Assembly (NCBI GenBank): GCA_045601405.1
Contig: JAZRZO010000020.1
Coordinates: 8,146 to 72,145 of the forward strand
DNA from: RGIG5612 sp045601405
GTDB taxonomy: Bacteria > Bacillota > Clostridia > Lachnospirales > Lachnospiraceae
DNA: 64,000 bases
Direction of reading: 5' to 3'
The notes under the pieces are model-generated. The model worked only from the letters and a program-made list of their open reading frames with translations. It did not search any database and was not told the origin of the DNA. Shown here piece after piece: positions 59,348 to 64,000 of the stretch. The first letter of the stretch is position 1. Every line of letters starts with the position of its first letter. The translations under genes and the position numbers were made by a program.

Positions 59348-60253
59348 ATGCCGATCAAAGTTTCACATGACCTTCCCGCGCGGGAAGTGATTGAAAAAGA
59401 AAATATATTCATTATGGATGAGACAAGGGCGATATCCCAGGATATACGTCCGCTTGAGATCATGCTTGTAAATCTTATGCCGTTAAAAGAGGATACAGAG
59501 ATACAGCTGATACGTTCTCTTTCAAATACGCCGCTGCAGGTAAATCTGACATTTGTCGTACCTGCCAGTCACAGGTCGAAAAATACCCCTGTTTCACATC
59601 TTCATCAGTTTTATAACAAATTCTATGAAGTCAAGGACAGAAAATTTGACGGACTGATAATTACCGGAGCGCCTGTGGAAATGCTCGATTTTGAAGAGGT
59701 GGATTTCTGGGATGAGATAAAGGAGATAATGGACTGGTCGAATAAGAATGTCACCTCCACTATCTTTTTATGCTGGGCTGCCCAGGCTGCGCTCTTTTAT
59801 TTTTACGGAATAAAAAAACAAGTACTGAATAAAAAGCTCTCCGGAGTGTATAAGCATAAGGTTCATCACAGAAAAACCCCGCTCGTAAGAGGCTTTGATG
59901 ATATATTCTGGGCTCCTCACTCCAGGAATACCGAGGTTTCCTATAATGATGTATCCAAAAACAAGGAGCTTACCATTCTTGCTGACAGCAAAGAGGCAGG
60001 CGTGTTTTTAGCTATTGCTGAAGAGGGCAGGAGAGTATTCGTCACCGGACACCCGGAGTACGACAGAAATACGCTGGATTGCGAATACAGAAGGGATATA
60101 AAAAAAGGACTTGACCCTTCCATCCCTGAAAACTACTACCCCGATGATGATCCTTCCAACAGACCCGTCCTTACCTGGAGAGGGCACGCCAATACTCTTT
60201 ATACAAACTGGCTCAATTACTATGTTTACCAGGTTACCCCATATGATCTGTGA
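59348..60253 (+). CDS. metA: Homoserine O-acetyltransferase (MetA family)
   Basis: The 301-residue enzyme acylates homoserine in methionine synthesis. The catalytic residues fall at the family positions: Cys142 (FLCWAAQAALFYFYG), His235 and Glu237 (VTGHPEYDR). Residue 111 is Glu (TGAPVE), which in characterised MetA proteins goes with acetyl-CoA use, while Gly gives succinyl-CoA use. So acetyltransferase activity is predicted. The gene has its own promoter and terminator; no other methionine gene is nearby. Confidence 0.93.
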   Translation: MPIKVSHDLPAREVIEKENIFIMDETRAISQDIRPLEIMLVNLMPLKEDTEIQLIRSLSNTPLQVNLTFVVPASHRSKNTPVSHLHQFYNKFYEVKDRKFDGLIITGAPVEMLDFEEVDFWDEIKEIMDWSNKNVTSTIFLCWAAQAALFYFYGIKKQVLNKKLSGVYKHKVHHRKTPLVRGFDDIFWAPHSRNTEVSYNDVSKNKELTILADSKEAGVFLAIAEEGRRVFVTGHPEYDRNTLDCEYRRDIKKGLDPSIPENYYPDDDPSNRPVLTWRGHANTLYTNWLNYYVYQVTPYDL

Positions 60254-60285
60254 TGGTTGTTTGATGGCTATAAATAGTGTTTATG

Positions 60286-60317
60286 AAATGTTTATGTTGT
60301 TTACATAAACATTTTTT
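60286..60317 (+). terminator. metA terminator
   Basis: AAATGTTTATG (60286-60296) pairs perfectly with CATAAACATTT (60304-60314) around a seven-base loop, followed by a T run to 60318. A strong rho-independent terminator. Confidence 0.85.
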
Positions 60318-60336
60318 TAATTCCGCGGGTATACTC

Positions 60337-60364
60337 TTGGCAGATGATACTGCGGGTATATAAT
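60337..60364 (+). promoter_or_regulatory. Promoter upstream of small membrane peptide
   Basis: TTGGCA at 60337-60342, 16-base spacer, perfect TATAAT at 60359-60364. Nothing else between this promoter and the terminator at 60712 looks coding except the 52-residue frame at 60449. Confidence 0.5.
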
Positions 60365-60448
60365 ATCATCCGTGATACACAGGCAGATGATCTTGCTGCC
60401 AGATCCGTATCATCTCTCCGGTATGTGAAATGCAGGAACATAAGATCA

Positions 60449-60607
60449 ATGAAAAAACACTGGCTGCTTTATATTCTTATTGCAATAAATATTCTGATCT
60501 GTATCGTCAATATCTGCCTTGTTCAATCGGCAGCAGACGAGAATGCAGCAGATGCTTCATTTTTTGGAGCTTATGACAGCATACCGCAAAGTTATATTGC
60601 GGTATAA
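60449..60607 (+). CDS. Possible 52-residue membrane peptide
   Basis: The frame encodes two lysines, one hydrophobic helix (LLYILIAINILICIVNICL) and a short polar tail. It has a promoter upstream and a terminator downstream, which favours a real transcript. The ribosome-binding site is weak (GCAGGAA, spacing long). An earlier in-frame ATG at 60344 lies inside the promoter and is rejected. Function unknown; it may be a small membrane protein or a secreted peptide precursor. The following bases to 60711 hold no gene that I can see. Confidence 0.4.
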   Translation: MKKHWLLYILIAINILICIVNICLVQSAADENAADASFFGAYDSIPQSYIAV

Positions 60608-60711
60608 GGCGGAATTGGCGGACTGTCTTTTGATGATATATCCCGTGGTATGACGGCGGATATAAATATTACGAAAGGATAATCGTGCATGGATCAAACA
60701 GGATCATTAAG

Positions 60712-60735
60712 AGGGCCTCATACCGGGCCCTTTTT
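60712..60735 (+). terminator. Terminator upstream of rny
   Basis: AGGGCC (60712-60717) pairs with GGCCCT (60726-60731), eight-base loop, followed by TTTT. It separates the small-peptide unit from rny. Confidence 0.75.
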
Positions 60736-60758
60736 AACGTATACCGACAAAAATCTTC

Positions 60759-60793
60759 TTATGTGTTTCATTTATTTATGTGTTTCATTTATT
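60759..60793 (+). repeat. Two tandem 17-bp repeats before the rny promoter
   Basis: TTATGTGTTTCATTTATT starts at 60759 and again at 60776, a perfect 17-bp period that ends inside the -35 of the rny promoter. The position suggests a regulator site. Confidence 0.6.
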
Positions 60794-60820
60794 GACATAA
60801 ATCAAAAAAAAGATTAAAAT
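60792..60820 (+). promoter_or_regulatory. rny promoter
   Basis: A perfect TTGACA at 60792-60797, 17-base spacer and TAAAAT at 60815-60820. The leader runs to an AAGGAGG site before ATG 60875. Confidence 0.75.
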
Positions 60821-60874
60821 TCAATTTGTTAAAAATTTAGCACAATGAAAATTAAATAAGGAGGTACTCCTCGT

Positions 60875-62428
60875 ATGTCAGTTGTAATCGCAATAATCAT
60901 TGCTGTGGTTGCATTCTGTCTGGGAGCTGTTATTTTCTGGTTCGTGGCTTCATCGCATCAGAAAAAGGTGTACGAAGGAAAGATAGGCAATGCCGAGGAA
61001 AAGGCAAGAGCTATCATCGATGATGCCGTTTTAACAGCTGAAAACAAAAAGAGGGAAGCTCTTTTAGAGGTCAAGGAAGAATCTTTAAAGGTTAAAAATG
61101 ACCTTGAAAAAGAAACGAAAGAGCGACGGAATGAACTGCAGAAATACGAGAGACGAGTTCTTCAGAGAGAGGAAGCTGTTGATAAGAAGAGTGAACAGAT
61201 TGAACGTACACAGCAATCTTTAAATGATAAAATGGCTGCTCTTGAAAGGCAAAAAGAGGAACTGAAAGTTGTTAATGCACAGCGTACAAAGGAATTGGAG
61301 AGAATCTCTGGTCTCACCTCCGAACAGGCAAAAGATATTCTTTTAGACAGTCTTAAGGAAGAAGTCGAGCTTGACGCGGCTAAGATGATCAAGGAATCGG
61401 AAATGCGTGCCAAGGAAGAAGCTGATGACAGGGCAAGGGAGCTTATAACCCAGGCCATACAGCGAACCGCGGCAGACCATGTTGCCGAAACCACCATTTC
61501 GGTCGTTCAGCTTCCGGGAGATGAAATGAAAGGGCGTATAATAGGCCGGGAGGGCCGCAATATAAGGGCCCTGGAAACCATCACCGGTATCGATCTTATC
61601 ATCGACGATACTCCGGAAGCGGTCATTCTGTCCGGGTTTGACCCGGTAAGACGGGAAATCGCAAGGATAGCTCTTGAGAAACTGATCGTTGACGGACGTA
61701 TTCATCCGGCAAGGATCGAAGAGACTGTTGAAAAGGCACGTAAAGAAGTTGATAAAAAGATCAAGGAAGCCGGTGATTCAGCTGTACTTGAGGTCGGCGT
61801 ACACGGTATTCACCCTGAGCTTGTAAAGCTTCTTGGAAAGATGCGGTACAGAACGAGCTATGGGCAGAATGCGCTTAAGCATTCAATAGAAGTATCCATT
61901 CTTTCAGGGCTGCTGGCAGCGGAGCTTGGCTGCGATGTCAGAGTGGCTAAAAGAGCAGGACTGCTGCACGATATAGGTAAAGCTATCGATCACGAGATCG
62001 AGGGCTCGCACATTCAGCTTGGTGTTGATCTGTGCAAGAAATATAAGGAATCGGCAGTTATAGTAAATGCTGTTGCAGCTCACCACGGTGACGTGGAGCC
62101 CGAAAGTCTTATCGCATGCATTGTGCAGGCGGCAGATGCCATAAGCGCTGCACGCCCGGGTGCGAGAAGAGAAAACCTTGACACATATACTAACAGGCTC
62201 AAGCAGCTTGAAGATATATGTAATGAACACAAAGGTGTAGATAAATCTTTTGCTATTCAGGCCGGAAGAGAGGTCAGAGTAATGGTCGTGCCGGATAAGG
62301 TTGACGATGCGCAGATGGTCGTTATGGGACGGGATATCGTTAAGCGTATTGAAGACGAGCTTGAATATCCGGGGCAGATCAAGGTAAATATCATCCGTGA
62401 ATCCAGAGTTACGGATTATGCTAAATGA
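60875..62428 (+). CDS. rny: Ribonuclease Y
   Basis: The 517-residue protein has an N-terminal membrane anchor (about 3-26), a long coiled coil rich in Lys/Glu (about 30-200), a KH RNA-binding domain (MKGRIIGREGRNIRALETIT) and an HD domain (KHSIEVSILSGLLAAELGCD; LLHDIGKAIDHE) for metal-dependent endonuclease activity. RNase Y starts mRNA decay at the membrane in Firmicutes. Length is typical. It is transcribed alone between its promoter and terminator. Confidence 0.97.
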   Translation: MSVVIAIIIAVVAFCLGAVIFWFVASSHQKKVYEGKIGNAEEKARAIIDDAVLTAENKKREALLEVKEESLKVKNDLEKETKERRNELQKYERRVLQREEAVDKKSEQIERTQQSLNDKMAALERQKEELKVVNAQRTKELERISGLTSEQAKDILLDSLKEEVELDAAKMIKESEMRAKEEADDRARELITQAIQRTAADHVAETTISVVQLPGDEMKGRIIGREGRNIRALETITGIDLIIDDTPEAVILSGFDPVRREIARIALEKLIVDGRIHPARIEETVEKARKEVDKKIKEAGDSAVLEVGVHGIHPELVKLLGKMRYRTSYGQNALKHSIEVSILSGLLAAELGCDVRVAKRAGLLHDIGKAIDHEIEGSHIQLGVDLCKKYKESAVIVNAVAAHHGDVEPESLIACIVQAADAISAARPGARRENLDTYTNRLKQLEDICNEHKGVDKSFAIQAGREVRVMVVPDKVDDAQMVVMGRDIVKRIEDELEYPGQIKVNIIRESRVTDYAK

Positions 62429-62447
62429 TCAACATTAACAAAAAGAA

Positions 62448-62483
62448 AGGGCGTGAGCTTTCATCGAAAGCCCACGTCTTTTT
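62448..62483 (+). terminator. rny terminator
   Basis: GCTTTC-ATC-GAAAGC forms the top of a hairpin (62456-62470 region), extended below by GGGCGTG pairing with CACGTCT apart from one mismatch and two wobbles, and followed by TTTTT at 62479-62483. Confidence 0.75.
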
Positions 62484-62525
62484 ATGTTCTGCCGGAGGCG
62501 GCGGATGAGGGGAATACAGTCGTAA

Positions 62526-62687
62526 ATTCCCAAAGTAAATCCCACAGTAGAAACACGCCTGAAATTACTATGGGAAATCGCTGAAGTTAGTGTGGGAAAA
62601 GGAGTGAGATCAGGAGAAAACAAGTAAAAACAAAGGATTTTTTGCATGCGAAATAAACCGAAAACATGGATTTCCCAGAGTAAATTC
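62526..62687. repeat. Cluster of IS-end-like boxes
   Basis: Variants of ATTTCCCANAGTAAATTC occur at 62526-62543 (forward), 62561-62578 (reverse), 62583-62600 (reverse) and 62670-62687 (forward), all outside the IS30 element but closely resembling its ends at 62698-62716 and 63965-63983. No gene lies in the 62429-62725 interval. Confidence 0.65.
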
Positions 62688-62697
62688 AGCTACAGAT

Positions 62698-63983
62698 GGA
62701 TTTAGTATGGGAATTGAACCAGTAGTTAAAGTCCCATCTTTTTCAAAAGAAGCGGCGATTGAATAACATCTTCAGGAGCGACCCTGCTGATGCCAAGAAC
62801 ACCTGCAAGTTTTTCTGACAATGAGAATGTAAACATGTCATAGGCTGATTTTCCATGGAACTGTTTGCGGGATACCGCATTGACATGTGAGAATATCAGG
62901 TCTACATCCTTTTGAGAAAAGCTGTTAAATGAATGCCCTTTGGGAACGATATCTCGTAACAGAGTATGATTTTTCTCAATATGCGGTTTTTGCCAGGAGC
63001 ACATAGGATCACAGAAAAACATTTTTGATTCCTGTTTACCATCCTGATTATTTTCAAATGAAAAGACATCGGCGAATTCCCCACCATTGTCAGCCAGCAG
63101 GACCGGCATAAGGTCGGAAAAAGAAAAGCTTGCATCCAATAGATCCTGTTTAAGTTTGATGATGGCTTTAGAAGCTTCAGCGGAAGATCTGTTCAGAAGC
63201 AGGCGGCCGATCATAAAGTCATAGTCAACGAAATGGATCGTCAGGATGACCTTGCCGCCGATCTCACCAATGACTGTATCGAGCTCAGTGACAGGGATAT
63301 CCGGATTAGAGCCAATGAGGTCTGAAAAGAGATCAAAAGAGCGTCCGATCTTCAAACCGGAAGGGACATACTTAGGATGCGGAGTATTGCGGGGCTTAAA
63401 CTTCACAGCCCTTGGGAGGTCGATAAGAGAAGCCGAGTAGTAACCTTTGTGAAAATGGCGATAGACAGTGCTTTTAGAGGAAACCACACCGTCATTGTTG
63501 GACATAATATGATAAAGGTGCTGACCTTTGGAAAGTCCGTCGGTAATAATACGGTCCTGAGAGTAGAAGGATTCTTTATTAAGAGGGATACCTTCTCTGG
63601 CTTCTGAAAGAAGAGACTTATACTCACCATGAGCTTTCCCCGCATTATAAAGAAAACGAACATAGCGGCAGGAAGCAAGAGATCTTTTAGGGCAACCATT
63701 GCAAACAAAAGGAGCTTTTAGCAGAGTGGGACAGGGATCATTGAGGGAAGAGAACCCGCTTTTATGTTCCATGCGGTGATGCTTAACCTCATAGGAGATC
63801 GTCGTAGGGTCTTTGCCAAGAAGCCGGGCAATGTCTTTGAAAGACATTCTTCTGTTCAGACATTCCTGAATCTCAGTGCGGTCTTCAGAAGTAAGGTGTT
63901 TGTTCTTTTTCAGATTGAATTGGTTTGTCATAGGATTATACCTCCGTGAAAAATATTTGGGATGATTTCCCAAGGTAAATTCT
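62698..63983. mobile_element. IS30-family insertion sequence
   Basis: Terminal inverted repeats are read from GGATTTAGTATGGGAATTG at 62698-62716 and, inward from the right, GAATTTACCTTGGGAAATC (complement of 63965-63983), about 14 of 19 positions equal. Between them lies one transposase gene on the minus strand. The size of about 1.29 kb fits the family. The window ends 17 bases beyond the right end, so flanking duplication cannot be tested fully. Confidence 0.65.
62726..63931 (-). CDS. IS30 family transposase
   Basis: The 401-residue protein has an N-terminal helix-turn-helix of IS30 type (RRMSFKDIARLLGKDPTTIS), a Cys-containing region (CNGCPKRSLASC), and an rve-type DDE domain: DTVIGEIGGKVILTIHFVDY, then LADNGGEFADVF, then KPHIEKNHTLLRDIVPKG with the final Glu. 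ATG 63931 is set by GGAGG nine bases upstream on the minus strand; an in-frame ATG 14 codons earlier is less likely. The frame is intact. Confidence 0.9.
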   Translation of the reverse strand: MTNQFNLKKNKHLTSEDRTEIQECLNRRMSFKDIARLLGKDPTTISYEVKHHRMEHKSGFSSLNDPCPTLLKAPFVCNGCPKRSLASCRYVRFLYNAGKAHGEYKSLLSEAREGIPLNKESFYSQDRIITDGLSKGQHLYHIMSNNDGVVSSKSTVYRHFHKGYYSASLIDLPRAVKFKPRNTPHPKYVPSGLKIGRSFDLFSDLIGSNPDIPVTELDTVIGEIGGKVILTIHFVDYDFMIGRLLLNRSSAEASKAIIKLKQDLLDASFSFSDLMPVLLADNGGEFADVFSFENNQDGKQESKMFFCDPMCSWQKPHIEKNHTLLRDIVPKGHSFNSFSQKDVDLIFSHVNAVSRKQFHGKSAYDMFTFSLSEKLAGVLGISRVAPEDVIQSPLLLKKMGL

Positions 63984-64000
63984 ACGGCAAAAAATTTCCC

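Noticed and set aside
60344..60448. Longer 87-residue version of the small membrane peptide
   Set aside because: Its ATG lies inside the predicted promoter, upstream of the expected transcript start.

Overview
The window reads as chromosomal DNA of an anaerobic low-to-mid-GC Firmicute, most likely a Clostridia member close to Lachnospiraceae. The support is a clostridial-type core gene order (rpmB-asp23-fakA-recG; nusB-xseA-xseB-ispA-dxs-tlyA-nadK; secG-smpB-ssrA), an rnfCDGEA-type cluster, a class B sortase, lipoproteins with Gram-positive lipoboxes, strong Shine-Dalgarno sites and several TTG/GTG starts. This is inference from gene content; no 16S gene is present.

Layout. 1-2.1 kb: an AT-rich pair, a protein kinase cut by the left edge and a membrane-anchored DUF2806 protein, probably acquired. 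2.3-15.4 kb: an accessory stretch with a VWA protein, an MGMT domain with a truncated MmcQ/YjbR remnant, QueT, a frameshifted small gene, SnoaL-like, HAD and Bax-inhibitor proteins, an aldo/keto reductase with Fe-S clusters, a zinc-type ABC transporter without a binding protein, an asparagine-synthase-like enzyme lacking the glutaminase cysteine, an aminotransferase, lipoproteins and sortase B. 15.5-19.1 kb: uvrC, then an ISNCY-type insertion sequence of about 1.7 kb. 19.2-27.2 kb: rpmB, asp23, fakA, recG, ddl, murF and a YprB-like nuclease. 27.2-31.3 kb: an Rnf-like membrane complex. 31.3-45.8 kb: housekeeping genes (CBS protein, tyrS, alaS, rlmH, asp23, nusB, xseAB, isoprenoid genes, tlyA, nadK, gpmI). 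45.8-49.6 kb: two CapA paralogues, secG, smpB and tmRNA. 49.7-56.6 kb: three secreted proteins built from tandem aromatic repeats (one SGNH hydrolase, two cysteine-peptidase-like paralogues) with an EamA transporter among them. 56.6-62.4 kb: RluF-type pseudouridine synthase, ligA, metA, rny. 62.5-64 kb: an IS30-family element next to a cluster of IS-end-like boxes.

The most unusual feature is the Rnf-like cluster. RnfC, D, G, E and A are recognisable over their full length, but rnfB is absent from the locus, three of the four membrane cysteines expected to hold the [2Fe-2S] cluster of RnfA/RnfE are replaced (Asn26 and Ser114 in RnfA, Gly113 in RnfE), the RnfG flavin-attachment threonine is Glu177, the RnfD one is Ser153, and the glycine-rich loop of RnfC is altered. 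The reading frames are intact, so this looks like a maintained but cofactor-altered relative of Rnf. The cluster also has its own near-consensus promoter placed so that the transcript would be nearly leaderless.

Other points: three frameshifts between 4.0 and 5.4 kb that are each repaired by removing one base of a homopolymer; 270-bp internal repeats of identical period in two neighbouring surface-protein genes; and several promoters, terminators and structured sites listed below. All function calls rest on motifs and family knowledge read by eye; no database search was run.
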